From Halichoerus grypus (Eukaryota > Chordata > Mammalia > Carnivora > Phocidae), in contig NC_135715.1 in assembly GCF_964656455.1 (NCBI RefSeq), positions 161,912,437 through 161,976,436 on the forward strand: a stretch of DNA of 64,000 nucleotides, read 5' to 3'. Positions 34,080 through 46,970 of the stretch are shown here, piece after piece. Position 1 is the stretch's first letter. Each line of letters opens with the position of its first letter. Made by a program: the position numbers and the translations under genes. The notes under the pieces were generated by a model. That model was not told the DNA's origin, ran no database searches, and saw only the letters and a program-made list of their open reading frames with translations.

Positions 34080-35405
34080 TTTCAAATAAACTTTGAGATA
34101 CGACTTATAGACCATAAAATGCACACATTTTAAGTGTCAAATTTCATGTTTTGATACAGGTAAACATTTGTGTAACTGCTATATAATAAAACAGAAAATT
34201 TCCATCACCGAGGAAAATTTCTTTTGTGTCCCTTTGTAGTCAGTCCTCTGAAAAACAGCCAGTAATCTAATTTCCGTCACCGTAGCCTGCTCCAGAACTT
34301 TGTATAAATGAAACCATACAGTGTATACACTTTAATGTCTGGCGTTTCCTGCTCAGTTACGTTTTTAGAATTTCTGCTTGTCGTCGTATCAACAGTCCAT
34401 TCAGTGTTACTCCTGGATAGTATTCCATTGTGTGAGTATACCACGATTTCTTTGTCAGTGAACAGGTTGATGGAATTTTGTGTTGTTTCCAGCTTTTGCC
34501 TATTAAAAATAAATCTTCTATGAACATCTTTGTACATTTTTGTAGTTCTGTGTTTTTCCCTCTTTCAAGGAAGGGCCATGTTCTGTGTCTATGTTTAACA
34601 TTAAAAGAAACTACCAAACTATTTTCCAAATGATTATACCATTTTATACTCCCACCAGAAGTGTGAGTTCTAGTTGCTCCACATCTTCTCCAACACTTGG
34701 AATGGTCAAGGTTTTTAGTTTTGGCCATTCTCGTGAGTGTGTAATGGGTGTTCCATTTGATTTTTATTTGCTTTTCTCTGGATAGCTAATGATGTTGAGC
34801 ATGCTTTCACACACTGGTCATTCCTGAATCCCCTTTTGTGAGGTGTTTGCCCTTTGCCCATTTTTAAATTGAGTTGTTGTCCTTTTGGTATTGATTTTTA
34901 GGAGTGCTTTATATGTTTTTGGTGTAAGTTCTTTGTCAAATATATGTATTAAGAATATTTTCAGCTGGTATATGGCGTGCCTTTTCATTTTCTTATTGGT
35001 GTCTTTTGGTGGGTAGATTTTTTTTTTTTTTAAGATTTTATTTATTTATTCGACAGACAGATAGCGAGAGCAGGAACACAAGCAGGGGGAGTGGGAGAGG
35101 GAGAAGCAGGCTTCCCGAGGAGCAGGGAGCCCGATGCGGGGCTCGATCCCAGGACCCTGGGATCATGACCTGAGCCGAAGGCAGACGCTTAACGACTGAG
35201 CCACCCAGGCGCCCCGATGTTTTTAATTTTGATTAAGACTTACTATTATTTTTTTTGGCTTTTGATTTTTGTGTGCTCCCAAGAAATTTTTGTCTACCCC
35301 AAGGTTGCAAAGGTATGTCTCCTATAAAGGTGTATTATATCTCCTATAGTTTCTTCTAGAAGTGTTTAATTTTAGCTTTTATGTTTAGGTTAATGATCTA
35401 TATCT
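34080..35405 (-). mobile_element. Old L1M, antisense, split by a SINEC
   Basis: On the - strand this is the decayed end of L1 ORF2. Residues KCWRRCGATRTHTSGG and MEYYPGVTLNGLL (about 34,360-34,700) match the Cys-rich C-terminal segment of ORF2p. The 3' region lies at 34,080-34,330 and more upstream ORF2 sequence at 34,730-35,017 and 35,216-35,405. Frames are broken. Confidence 0.85.
35022..35215 (-). repeat. SINEC, antisense, in L1
   Basis: TTTTTTAAGATTTTATTTATTTATTCGACAG…GCCACCCAGGCGCCCC. Near consensus, so probably recent. Confidence 0.95.
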
Positions 35406-35429
35406 GATTTTATTTTATTTATGCATCTT

Positions 35430-36008
35430 GTATTTTTCACTAATTCATTAAACAAATATTTATTGAGCACCTGCTCAGTCTCAAGCACTGTTTAGGCACT
35501 TGGTATCCATTAGTAAACAAAAAGAAGTCACTTGTGGTAAGCCCTTAGAAAGGCCTTAAACTTGTGAAGTCTATATTCTAGGGGAAATGACAGACAATAA
35601 ATTAATAACTAAGTAAATGACATGGTATGATAGATGGTGAGAAAGCACCACGGGTGGGAAGACAGAATGGGGTCAGGTAAAGGATAGTAAGAAGATCAGC
35701 AGTTTTAAGAAAGGGTGGTAAAAGTAGGCTTTTTTGAGAATGTTGTTTAAAGAATGACTTGAAGAGGATGAGGGAGTTAGCCATTCATCTATAGAGTCTT
35801 CTGGGTAGAGAAAACAGCTATTGAAAGGAGTTAAGGTGGGAAAGGTGGGAGTACGTCTGGCATGTCCCAGTAACAGCCAGGATGCCAGGGTAGTAGAGGC
35901 TAAGGTCAGAGAGAGAGGGGAGGGCAAATTGTTTAGAATCTTATAGGACATTGTTAAGACTGTAGCTCTTTGTGTGAGTGACATGGGAAGCCACTTGAGG
36001 GTTCACTG
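35430..36008 (-). repeat. Old L2-like repeat, antisense, nearly complete
   Basis: TTCATTAAACAAATATTTATTGAGCACCTGCTCAG, ACAGACAATAAATTAATAACTAAG, CAGCCAGGATGCCAGGGTAG, GACATGGGAAGCCACTTGAGGG. Gives the uninterrupted order of the repeat that is split at 10,195-11,165. Confidence 0.6.
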
Positions 36009-36023
36009 TACTTAATAGACATT

Positions 36024-36229
36024 ATTATTTTTTAAAGATTTTATTTATTTATTTCAGAGTGAGCGAGAGAGAGAGCTTGAGTGGGGAAGTGGGGAGGGAC
36101 TGAGGGAGAGGTAGAAGCCGACTCCCCGCTGGGCAGGGAGCCTGATGCGGGGCTACATCCCAGGACCCTGAGATCATGACCTGAGCCAAAGGCAGATGCT
36201 TAACCTACTGAGCCACCCAGGTGCCCCTA
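36024..36229 (-). repeat. SINEC, antisense, about 150 bases before exon 3
   Basis: TTTTTTAAAGATTTTATTTATTTATTTCAG…GCCACCCAGGTGCCCC. Target-site duplication TACTTAATAGACATT (36,009-36,023, 36,230-36,244). Confidence 0.95.
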
Positions 36230-36350
36230 TACTTAATAGACATTTTAAAATAGCACATATGTTTTCATGAATATCACTTAAGAGATTTCATATTATTGCT
36301 TCATATCTGCTTATAGGAATGAAAGCATGTTTTTTGTTTTTTTCTGATAG

Positions 36351-36479
<129 letters not shown>

Positions 36480-36639
36480 TAAACTTCTTATCCTTAGATG
36501 AGTTTGTTAATTTGAGACACAAAGACTTCATTGATGACCTGTTACAAGGATGGCAGTTATGTGACATACATGGTATTCCTGCATAACCCTGCTCTCATGG
36601 CAGACTTCGTTAATTGATCACAGCAGGCTTTCCTGCTAA

Positions 36640-36960
36640 TATGAAATTTGACTTCTAGAAGTAGAGAGGACTACCTTGGTGAACTACTAGCAACTGGGTG
36701 TCCTGCAACACACTTCATTTCTAACACTAACTACCTGGAGGTAGTGACAGATCCAAAAGATGAAGGGCAAAGTCCTCAACAAGACTGCCCTCACTTCAGA
36801 CACCAGTTGCAAGTCTTGGGAGCCTCCCTCATCTCTGACCAACCAGATATAAATTTGGAAGTTTTCATGACTCCCTTTGGCTCAGTAATTAGTTAGACTC
36901 ACAGAACTCACTGAAAACACTATACTTAAAATTATGGTTTTATTATAGAGTAGGGCCTTC
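36640..36960 (-). repeat. LTR-like relic
   Basis: ACTAGCAACTGGGTGTCCTGCAACAC…, AACCAGATATAAATTTGGAAG…, GACTCACAGAACTCACTGAAAACACTATACTTAAAATTATGGTTTTATTATAGAG recalls an old ERV LTR. Family not assigned. Confidence 0.4.
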
Positions 36961-37289
36961 GAAAACATCTTGGAGGAGGTGAAGTATTCAGATTTTTCAA
37001 AGCTAGATTTAAAAATCATAAAATGGGAGGAAAATTCAAATTTTGTGGAAAAGTACAAGTAGAAGTATAAATCTTATCTGCCATTGCTCTGCCTACTACC
37101 ATTTAACATTCACAGTTCCCAGGCCCACTTCCCAGAAAAAGTTTTTTACTTTTTTCTCAAGCCATCTTGAAGACGTCGTAGTTGTTACTTGGATAAGAGA
37201 GGTTAGGCTGGGGTAAAAAGCTGGAGAAGTGAGGAGACACCAGACACTTTTAGCCACAATAGGAACTCCATTTATAGAGATACTATGAG

Positions 37290-37690
37290 GTGGAAGGGGA
37301 GAAATGGGTGGTGGTTGATGATGAGAAAGAGTATCTAGAGAATTAAAAATCTTCAAGGAGGGAAGTGTTTGCAGTTTGCGGATGGAGGTAGGCAGTAAGA
37401 GGGTGGGCGTGGGTGAATTGAGTCTGGAGAATCAGAACCCAGATCATGAAATGCCATGCATGCATAGCTAATGGACTTTGATTTTTTGTTACAGAAGATG
37501 CGAGGCTCTACTAAAGAATTTTCTGCATGAGAGTGTCATGATGAAGTTTGTTTTTTAAAAGTCCCTCTGGTAGCATTAGGAGGTTAAACTGGAAACGGTT
37601 GAGACTGAAGGCAAGAAGCGCAGTTAAGAGGCAATTTTAATAATTCAGAGAAGAAATCATCAGAGCTTTGGACCAAGGCATTGAACTTAA
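37290..37690 (-). repeat. Old L2-like repeat fragment, antisense
   Basis: GCATAGCTAATGGACTTTGATTTTTTG, AGAGTGTCATGATGAAG, AGGCAATTTTAATAATTCAGAGAAGAAATCATCAG matches the end of the repeat at 10,736-11,165. Confidence 0.5.
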
Positions 37691-38314
37691 GATGTGCTTT
37701 AATGCTCAGAAAGCACTAGTACTTCATTATTTATAAGTACAGTCTTAGAATTCTTCATTAGATGATTTGTAACAGGTTTATAAAGGTTGAAAAGTATTAA
37801 ATCTTGAACTCAAAACAAGATTACATATTATTGATGTCTACTCATAAGAGAGTATTCTTTTGGTTTGTGCTTCGAAGTGCTTTTATTTTAATAATTTGCA
37901 GCTCACTTTAAATCATGAGCCTAAGGATTTTATGGAGTCAGGATTTGGGCCTTTGAATACTTGGAATATTGAAATGAAGTCTTCTAAAGTTTGTAAGGTG
38001 CACTTGTTATACATGTCTCCTTTTTTGGGAGGTCATTTCCTAAAACATTATGTAGACTTTTATTGCCACTATATTTAAAATAAGATGAAGAATGCCAGAA
38101 CATTGCTTTATTCATGATTTAGCTGGTTTATTTAAAACTTTATTTCATATCTGACAGAAAACTAAACCATGAATTTAGATCTTACTAATAGAGAACTTTC
38201 AGTTTTTCAAGTGAATATGATGTGCAAGATGTATAAAACTAGTCTGTTCACCTTAAAGATAAGAAACTCACAGATAATCCTCATTTAAGTTAAACTGACT
38301 TGATAGAACTTTTA

Positions 38315-38521
38315 TTTATTTATTTTTTAAAGATTTTATTTATTCATTTGAGACACAGAGATACAGAGAGAGGGAGAGCATGAGCAGGGGGAGAGGCAGA
38401 AGGAGAGAGAGAAGAGGCTCCCGCTGAGCCAGGAGCCTGATGTGGGGCTCGATCCCAGGACTCTGGGATCATGACCTGAGCCGAAGGCAGACGCTCAACC
38501 ATCTGAGCCACCCAGGCGCCT
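38315..38521 (-). repeat. SINEC, antisense
   Basis: Target-site duplication CTTGA(T/C)AGAACTTTTA (38,299-38,314, 38,522-38,537). Confidence 0.95.
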
Positions 38522-39661
38522 CTTGACAGAACTTTTAAGTTAGAGAATTCCTAATGCAAGCAAAGAATGCTTTTACCAGAATTTAAAGCCTTGGAATTTA
38601 AGCTGGACTTCTCTTCCTGTGTTAGATGGAGACAACAGTAGGCAGCTGTTTAATGTAGACATTCAGTAGCCAAACAGAGAAGTGAAACAGATTTCTGGGG
38701 ATTGGGAAATTTCAGCAAAAGGAGCTTAGAATTTGGGGGCAGTAAAGTTCTAATGATGGGAAAATGCTTCCAAATTCTTAAATCCTCATCGCATTAGGAA
38801 CATGGCCAAAACTTTCTCAACTTTATCTACAAGTCATGTTCTAATCAAACCCCAATTTTATAACGAGCATAAGTACAATAGATTTCTCTTTTGTAAGCTA
38901 ATTTTTTTCTGTCTAGTAAAATTTTTAAAAATGCAAATAGAGAATGGGACAACTAAGGAAAAAGGGAACTAATCCTTTATAACTAGGATTGAATATTGAG
39001 AAATCTAATGTTTCTTTCTTGTTGACTTACGATTTTGGAAAAGTGAATAGGAATAGTTTAGCTTAGTCTTGAAAATCAGTTATATTTAAATTTAAATCTT
39101 TATTATTTTGAAGGTACTGTGGTTTTTCTCATCACCTCTTTTTAGCTCTTTAGCAGGGAAAAAAGTATATATAAAAATGAGAGTTTTTCTGGTACCATCT
39201 ATAAAAGAGAAGGAAAGAATACAAATTACAAGGGAAGTGGTGCCCGGACTAAAATGAAACATGCATTTTTGTGACATGGTTATAGAATTCCGCAGCCTTA
39301 GTAATGTGCTTTGTGATTTCTGTGTAATTGAAGTTAGGTGCTTATTTTATTATAATGTTGTGGGATGGTTCAGGAAGAGGCTAAAAATATTTATCATATA
39401 TATTTATATGACTACTGGTAATGTGCTTGAAATTTTTCTGTCTACAGTGAATGAAATAGCTTTAAACTCAGTGTAAAAATAATAGTAAATCATATTAAGC
39501 GTTATCTGAAGAAGACACGATTTAAAGTATGATTGTCATTTAATCATAGTTGCTCTTCATGGTGCTTCTTTGTGATTGGGTATTTTTCTTAAAAGAAATA
39601 GGAAAATTAGTATTCAGTGATTTCATGAAAAGATTTGTAGGCTTTAGTGATAGTTTATTTA

Positions 39662-39859
39662 TTTATTTTTTAAGATTTTATTTATTTATTTGACAGAGAG
39701 AGACACAGCGAGAGAGGGAACACAAGCAGGGGGAGTGGGAGAGGGAGAAGCAGGCCTCCCACCGAGCAGGGAGCCCGATGCGGGGCTCGATCCCAGGACC
39801 CTGGGATCGTGACCCATGTCGAAGGCAGATGCTCAAAGACTGAGCTACCCAGGTGTCCC
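39662..39859 (-). repeat. SINEC, antisense
   Basis: TTTTTTAAGATTTTATTTATTTATTTGACAG…GCTACCCAGGTGTCCC, flanked by TAG(T/C)GATAGT(T/A)TATTTA. Confidence 0.95.
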
Positions 39860-39944
39860 TAGCGATAGTATATTTAAAACATATTACATTTTTATAGTTC
39901 TTTACATATTTCATAGTTAAAAATGCACATTGACTTTTTGGTTT

Positions 39945-40060
39945 CAGAACCCTATGAAATAGGGCAGAAATTACAATTTTATAGAATAGGGCACTTCACA
40001 GATTAAATGGTGTACTTCATGGTACAGAGGTGGAACTTAATACACAGATCTTCTCACTTT
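39945..40060 (-). repeat. MIR-like fragment, antisense
   Basis: AACCCTATGAAATAGGGCAGAAATTACAATTTTATAGAATAGG…CAGAGGTGGAACTTAATACACAG. Weak match. Confidence 0.4.
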
Positions 40061-40660
40061 GATTCTGGGGGATCTCTCCTAAGAGAGAGTAGCCAGTCAC
40101 ATCTGGTGTTGGCTTTTGTCTTTGAAGAACCAGATGGTCTTCTTACCCAGAAACCGGTTGTCATAAAATACTGATGTATTACTTTAAAAAAATTTATTAA
40201 TGTTCATGCTTAGGGTTCTCCATTTACCTATTTATCCTTCTCCTTTCCTTTTGCTGGTTATCTTATCTCCCTCTTCTGACCACATGGGTTTGGGGAGCCT
40301 ATAGGTAGGTGAATATTGTTTATTTAGTAAAGCAGTTGACAGATATTAAACTAGTTATAGGTACTCCATTTTTATATGCTAGTTATTGTTCCTTTAGAAA
40401 TGGTATACATGCATATATACACACGTTTTATTTCTAAGTAGCAGGTGAACTAATTCTGAATATTTTCTTTGAAAATAGCACAATTGAAGATATTAAATAG
40501 ATTCTCTAACTCTCCCTCTTTTCAGTAAGCCTCTTCTGAAGTAAGACTAACTACTGTGTTATACTAATCTTCTAAAGTGTCATAGTGATCATCTGGTGGT
40601 GCCTTGCAGAGAAGGCACAGAGCATCTGGAATAAAAGAGTTTCTTTAGGATTTGAGGTGA

Positions 40661-40945
<285 letters not shown>

Positions 40946-41017
40946 TAACAATGCATTTATTTATTATTAATGGTGTTTGTTGTTCATATGGAGCTTTAAA
41001 GATTGAGTGCACCTTTT

Positions 41018-41214
41018 TTTTTTTAAAGAGTTTATTTTTATTTGAGAGAGGGAGAGAAAAAGAGGGAGCACGAGCAGGGAGAAGGGCAGAGGGAGAGGGA
41101 GAAGCAAACTCCCTGCTGACGGCAGAGCCTGACTCAGGACTCGATCCCAGGACCCTGAGATCATGACCTAAGCCAAAGGCAGACGTTTAACTGACTGAGC
41201 CCCTCAGGCGCCCC
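41018..41214 (-). repeat. SINEC, antisense, about 125 bases after exon 4
   Basis: TTTTTTTTAAAGAGTTTATTTTTATTTGAGAG…GCCCCTCAGGCGCCCC. Target-site duplication TTGAGTGC(A/G)CCTTTT. Confidence 0.94.
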
Positions 41215-41271
41215 TTGAGTGCGCCTTTTATGAAAGCCTTGTGATTTGTTATTATATTGGAAAGCTTTTTA

Positions 41272-41392
41272 TTTATTTATTTTATGTTTTACTTCTTTAT
41301 TTAAAGTAGGCTCGATGCTCAATGTCGGGCTTGAACTCATGGCCCTGAGGTAAGAGTCTCATGCTCCACCGACTGAGCCAGCCAGGCACCCC
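41272..41392 (-). repeat. SINEC short variant, antisense
   Basis: CTTTATTTAAAGTAGGCTCGATGCTCAATGTCGGGCTTGAACTC…GCCAGCCAGGCACCCC. Target-site duplication TA(T/C)TGGAAAGC(T/C)TTTTA. Confidence 0.93.
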
Positions 41393-41674
41393 TACTGGAA
41401 AGCCTTTTAGTTACCAGACTTAGTTATAGAGAGATTCAGCCAAGATTTAAAAAAAAAAAAATTACTGTAAAGACAGTGACTAACGTTTTTACCTAACCAA
41501 GAATTTGTTTTACCAGTATTTTCTGTGTGGTCCTCACCTGTAAACACATACACATTTTTACTACTGTGCATTATCATTTGTGAAATATATTTTTCTAACC
41601 TTTCATTTTATAATTTTGCCAAAGAAATTATAATTATTCTACAGCTTATATTTCCAGGTTTATAGATGATTAGG

Positions 41675-41832
41675 TCTGTGGTACTTAAATTTCGGTGTGC
41701 ATAAGTATTAACTGGGAAGCTTAATAGGAATACAGAGCTTGAGCCTTATGAAAATTCTGACTCTAAAGAGCTCAGGCATTCTAATTCTTCATGAATTCCA
41801 CATTAACCTGCATATACAAATTTAAGAACTGT
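41675..41832 (+). mobile_element. MER5A (non-autonomous hAT DNA transposon)
   Basis: GTGGTACTTAAATTTCGGTGTGCATAAG…, CTGGGAAGCTTAATAGGAATACAGAG…, AGGCATTCTAATTCTTCATGAATTCC…, TTTAAGAACTGTTGG. The order matches MER5A. Confidence 0.7.
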
Positions 41833-42291
41833 TGGGTTAGGGGCACTTTATGCCTCTTTAAAATCTATCTTCTTTTTGGAAGCCATTTCCTATAATATAT
41901 ACTATTTGTTCTATAAATATTTTAGAATTAATTAATAGACAAACAGGGACTTAATTTACTGTGCATTTATTTACCTTTCACTTAATTGCTCATTGTATTT
42001 GATTGCAGGAATCATGGAAAGATTGAGCAGTAATTGCTAAAATGTTTCTACCCTATTTTAGGCTCTCCCAGAACTGTAGATATTTTTTTGATTTTGTGTT
42101 CTTAATCATCCTTAAAATTCAGAAAAATAATACAAGAATTAAAAGGTTGAGGGAAAAAGGGTTTATTTATGCAATAAAACATGAGTTGGTCTGTTGATCT
42201 GTTATATTTTGTCTTGTTAACTACTTAGTACAATTTTACAGAAATCAGAAATCCTATAGATAAATAACCGTTTTAAATCTAGTTATGTTTA

Positions 42292-42480
42292 GGGGCTCCT
42301 GGGTAGCTCAGTCGATTAAGCGTCTGCCTTCAGCTCAGGTCATGATCCCAGGGTCCTGGGATTGAGTCCCACATCGGGCTCCCTGCTCAGCGGGGAGTCT
42401 GCTTTCCCCGCTCCCTCTGCCCCTCCCACCACTCGTGCTCTCGCTCTCTTGCTCAAATAAATAAAATCTTTAAAAAAATA
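42292..42480 (+). repeat. SINEC, sense
   Basis: GGGGCTCCTGGGTAGCTCAGTCG…CAAATAAATAAAATCTTT, flanked by AATC(T/C)AGTTATGTTTA / AATCCAGTATGTTTA. Confidence 0.94.
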
Positions 42481-42504
42481 AATCCAGTATGTTTAGCTGT
42501 TTTT

Positions 42505-42714
42505 AAAATTTATTTATTTGTTTATCTTAGAAACAGAAAAAGAGTGCATGGGTGTGTACATGCAATTGCGGGGAGGGGTAGAGGGAGAGAGAGAGAGAAT
42601 CCCAAGCAGACTCCAAGCTGAACACAGATCCTGACACAGGGCTTGATCTCATGACCTTGAGACCATGACCTCAGTTAGTTGGGCTTCCAACTAACTGAGC
42701 CACCCAGGAGCCCC
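42505..42714 (-). repeat. SINEC, antisense, diverged
   Basis: TTTAAAATTTATTTATTTGTTTATC…GCCACCCAGGAGCCCC. Only about 25 bases from the sense copy before it, so they form an inverted pair. Confidence 0.88.
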
Positions 42715-42954
42715 TAGCTCTTGATCATTATAGGCAAGCACTGGAATGTTCCAACACATCTTTTGGTTGAATTTTTTTTTTTTTAACTAGGAGATAATCT
42801 CTGATGATTAATTTAATGTTTATTTTATTTTAAATTTAATGTTTAATAGCTGCCAGTCACAGAACATGTTTCTATTTCCAGAGACCTCACTTTTTAAAAA
42901 ACTTCCTTAAAAAATTTCTAATAGGTTTTATGTTGTATAGCAGTTTCATTTTAT

Positions 42955-45900
42955 ATAAAAATTTGGAAAAACTACAGAGTTTCTACATGCTCTTTCTCCT
43001 TCCTCCACAGTTCTCCTATTATTAACATCTTGCATTAGGTTGGTACCTTTGTTACAATTGATGAACACGTACTGATATATCATTAACTAAGTCTGTAGAG
43101 TACATTAGAGTTTACTGTCTTGTACAGTTGTATGAGTTTTGACAAATGCATACTGTCATGTATCCACCATTATAGTATCTTACAGAATAATTTCATCACC
43201 CTAAAAATGCCCTGTGCTCCATCTATTCATTTCTCTCGTGTCATGCCCAACCTCTGACAACCACTGATTTTTTTATTGTATTTATAGTGTTGCTTTTCCC
43301 AGAATGTCATATATGTGAAACCATACAGTATGTACTGTTTTCAGACTGACTTCTTTCACTTGGAAGAACCATGTCTTTATGTGGTTTGATAGTGCATATC
43401 TTTTTATCACTGAATAATAATACTCAGTTTATGAATGTGCCACAGTATGTGTCTTCATTTACCTAATGAAGGACATCTTGGTTACTTCTAGTTTTTGACA
43501 GTTACCAATATGGCTGCTATAAACATTTGTGTAGATTTTTGCATGGACATAAGTTTTCAGCTTGTTTGGGTATCACTCTGTCAGCACCTCCTCCCTTTCT
43601 CTGAGGCAGCACAATCGGATTTATTCTCCCAGTCCCTGTTCTGTTCCTTGGAGCCTACAAGGGGAGGTCTTCATGCCCTGTTGCTACTTCTCTAGGGAAT
43701 GTGGGTATAAACCCAGGGTTGGGGGCCTCTCTCCTCACCCGCTCCCACCCAGTATCTTAGCCCCCTGCCCTCTAGCACAGCTTCTTTCTGCTCTTCTTTC
43801 ATCTTTACCTGAGAAGCCATGTCCCTCGTGCTGTCTCTCACCTGTCCTACCTGTGCCCTGCCCTCCAGCTTGTATTTAAGTCCCTGGCATGCCCCCCACT
43901 CCCAGGTTCCCCTCTGTCATGTCATGCATTTTGCAAGGAAAAGCAACTTGGTAAAAGATGGAAAGGACAAAAAATAAATTTCCACTGGCCCTTAGGTGAG
44001 TGAAGGGTTTAGGCAAGGAAAAAAAATAAATAGAAAAATAATTCTCTTATGAACATGAATGTATAGATATGTCTGGTGAAGGTGAGGACACCTCAGTTCT
44101 TTAGGCTACATATCCAAAAGTGGACTTGCTGGATCATATGATAACTGGAATCTTAAATTTTTGAGGAATTGCCATACTGTTTTTCATAGCAGTGGCTGCA
44201 ACATTTTACATTCCCATCAGCAGTGCTTAGATGTTCCAGTTACTCCACATCCTTGCAAACACATGTTGTTTTCTGTTTGTTTGGGGTTTTTTGTTTTTTG
44301 TTTTTGTTTTGTTTTGTTTTGTTTGGAAGGGGAAGGACAAAGAGAGAGGAAGAGAGAGAATCTTAAGCAGGCTCCATGCCCAGCGTGGAGCCTGACATGG
44401 GGCTTGATCTCATGACCTGAGCCAAAATCAAGAATTGGACACTTAACCAACTAAGCCATCCAGGCACCCTGGGTTTTTTTTGTTTTTGTTTTTTTATAGT
44501 ATCATCCTAATGGGTGTGAGGGGGTACTTCATTATAATTTTGATTTGCATTTCTCTAGGATTTTTGATGTTGAGCATCTTTTCATGTGCTTATTGGCCAT
44601 TCATATAGTAGTTCTTTGGAGAAATGTCTATTCAAGTCTTTTGCCTGTTTTTGAATTGGGTTGATTTTTTTGGTTGTTGAGATTTAGGAACTCTCTTTAT
44701 ATTCTGAATATTAATCCCTTGTCAGATACATGATTTGCAAATATTTTCTCCCATTTTGTGAGTTGCCTTTTTACTCTAGTGATAGTGTCTTTTGATGCAC
44801 AAAATTTTTAAATTTTCATGAAATCCAATTTGTCTATTTTTACTTTTGTTACCTATACCTTGGTATCATATCCAAGAAATCAAATCCAATGTCATGAAGC
44901 TCTTGTACTTTATTTTCTTCTAGGAGTTTTATTATTCTAGATCTTATATTTAGTTTCTTGATCCATTTGAGTTAATATTTGTATATGGTGTAAGGGTCCA
45001 GTTTCATTCTTTTGCATGTGGATATCCAGTTTTCCCAACATCACTTTTTGAAAAGACTTTCCTTTCCCCATCGGTTGGTGTCGGGACCCTTGTCAAAAGC
45101 ATACATATGAAGATTTATTTCTGGTCTATTTTATCCCATTTGTCTATATGTCTGTCTTTATGCCAACATCACTGTTTGATTATTGACGCTTTGCACTAAG
45201 AAATAAAATCAGAAAATGTGAGTATTCCAGTTTGGTCTTCTTTTTCAAAATTGTTTTGGCTATTTGGGGTTCCTTGGGATTCCATATGAATTTTAGGATG
45301 GGTTTTTCCGTTTCTGCAGAAAACATTGAGATTTTGATAAGGATTGCATTGAATCTCTAGATTGCTTTGGGTAGTTTTGATATTTTAACGGTAAGATGTC
45401 CTTTGTGAACGTCACATGTGTTTATGTCTTTTGAAATGACTTGCAGCAATTTTGTTTTGTTTTGTTTTCATTTTATAAGGCTTTCTCTTCCTTGGTTAAA
45501 TTAATTCCTAAGTATTTTATTCTTAATGCTACTGTAAATGGAATTGTCTTCATGATAATTCTTTCTCATTATTTATTGTTTATGTATAGGAATGCACTTG
45601 ATTCTGTGTGCTGATTTTTTTTATCCTAATGCTTTGCTGAATTCATTTATTAATTCTTATGGTTTGTGTTTAATGTCTAGATCTAGATTTGCAAACAGAT
45701 AAATTTTACCTCCTCTTTTCCAATTTAGATGCTTTTTCTTACCTACTTGCTTTGGTTAGAACTTCCAGTACTATATTGAATAGAAGCAGTAAAAGTAACC
45801 ATCTTTGCCTTGTTCCTGTTCTTAGAAAAAAAGCTTTCGGTCTTTCACTATAGAATACGATGTCTCCTGTAGAATTTTTATATATGGCTTTTTATTATGT

Positions 45901-46345
45901 TGTAGTACTTTCATCCATGACCCTTTAAGTTCCCTGAAAGTTCCTTCAGCCAGAGAGCAAGGGGCTTGCAACAGTGGGGTGAGGTGCACTAACAATGGCT
46001 CCCACCTCTTTGTCTTCATTTCTTTGATCAGAAGCACAAATTCCTGATATTTGAAGAACAGGGTCCTTTTTGCCCACCCTGGTTCCTTTAACTTGTTAAC
46101 AAGCGATTCTGGGAAGATGTGCAGAGCTGCCCACTACATGGGTGGTTGCTACTATGCTAATAATAGCTGAAATTTACCAAAATTATCCAACATTAACTGC
46201 AGTTTACTGTCCCATGTCTTCCCCTGGAAGTTGCCAGCATTCAGCACACTTCAGAGTTCCAGAATAAGTTATATCCAGCACAGTTGTTTTCTAGGTGTGG
46301 AGACATATGCCTAAGTGCTTCCTATTCTGCCATCTTCCTAGAATC
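42955..46345 (-). mobile_element. Old L1M, antisense, ORF2 joined to 5' UTR, internally deleted
   Basis: From low to high coordinates this is the antisense 3' end (42,955-43,300), the ORF2 C-terminus (about 43,400-44,290) and ORF2 body (to about 45,900). A non-ORF2 segment (45,905-46,345) ends CCTATTCTGCCATCTTCCTA, the reverse of the GGAAGATGGCAGAATAGG that starts L1M-type 5' UTRs. ORF1 and the endonuclease region appear deleted. A SINEC is inserted at 44,290. The sequence is fully decayed. Confidence 0.75.
44290..44470 (-). repeat. SINEC, antisense, in L1
   Basis: GTTTTGTTTTGTTTTGTTTGGAAGGGG…GCCATCCAGGCACCC. Its T-tract has become a GTTTT repeat. Confidence 0.88.
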
Positions 46346-46441
46346 CTCCATAGGGTCTTTGAATTTTACCTCTCCTTTACTTTTTCTTTTCTCAAAGAAG
46401 TCATGCCAGTCTGACTTCTTATATTAAGAACTGTTAATTCT

Positions 46442-46535
46442 TTTTTTTTTTTGAACTAGTCAAGTTTGTTTTTTATATTATTTAAAAAAATTTTTAATTA
46501 ACATATAATGCATTATTTGTTTCAGGGGTATAGGG
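46442..46535 (-). mobile_element. Very short 5'-truncated L1 insertion, antisense
   Basis: About 94 bases: poly-T, then TTTTTAATTAACATATAATGCATTATTTGTTTCAGGGGTA of the carnivore L1 3' UTR. Target-site duplication CTGTTAATTCT (46,431-46,441, 46,536-46,546). Confidence 0.88.
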
Positions 46536-46584
46536 CTGTTAATTCTGTTATTTTTTGGGTTCTTTTAGCATTTGCTGTATTTTA

Positions 46585-46970
46585 TTTTATTTTATTTTTT
46601 AATTTAAATTCAATTAATTAACATATAGCGTATTACTAGTTTCAGAGGTAGAGTTCAGTGATTCATCACTCTTATATAACACCCAGTGCTCATTACATCA
46701 CTTGCCCTCCTTAATGTCCATCACCCAGTTACCCCATCTCCCACCCCATCCCCTCCAGGAACCCTCAGCTTGTTTCTTCTAATTAAGAGTCTCTTATGGT
46801 TTGTCTCCCTCTCTGATTTTGTCTTGTTTTTCCCTCCCTTCCCCTATGATCCTCTGTTTTGTTTCTTAAATTCCACATATGAGTGAGATCATTTGTTAAT
46901 TGTCTTTCTCTGATTGACTTATTTCGCTTAGCTTAACACCCTCTAGTTCCATCCATGTCGTTGCAAATGG
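46585..46970 (-). mobile_element. 5'-truncated L1 insertion, antisense (3' UTR and ORF2 tip)
   Basis: TTTTATTTTATTTTTTAATTTAAATTCAATTAATTAACATATAG…CACCCAGTGCTC…GCAAATGG. Target-site duplication GCAT(T/C)TGCTGTATTTTA (46,568-46,584, 46,971-46,987). Confidence 0.92.
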
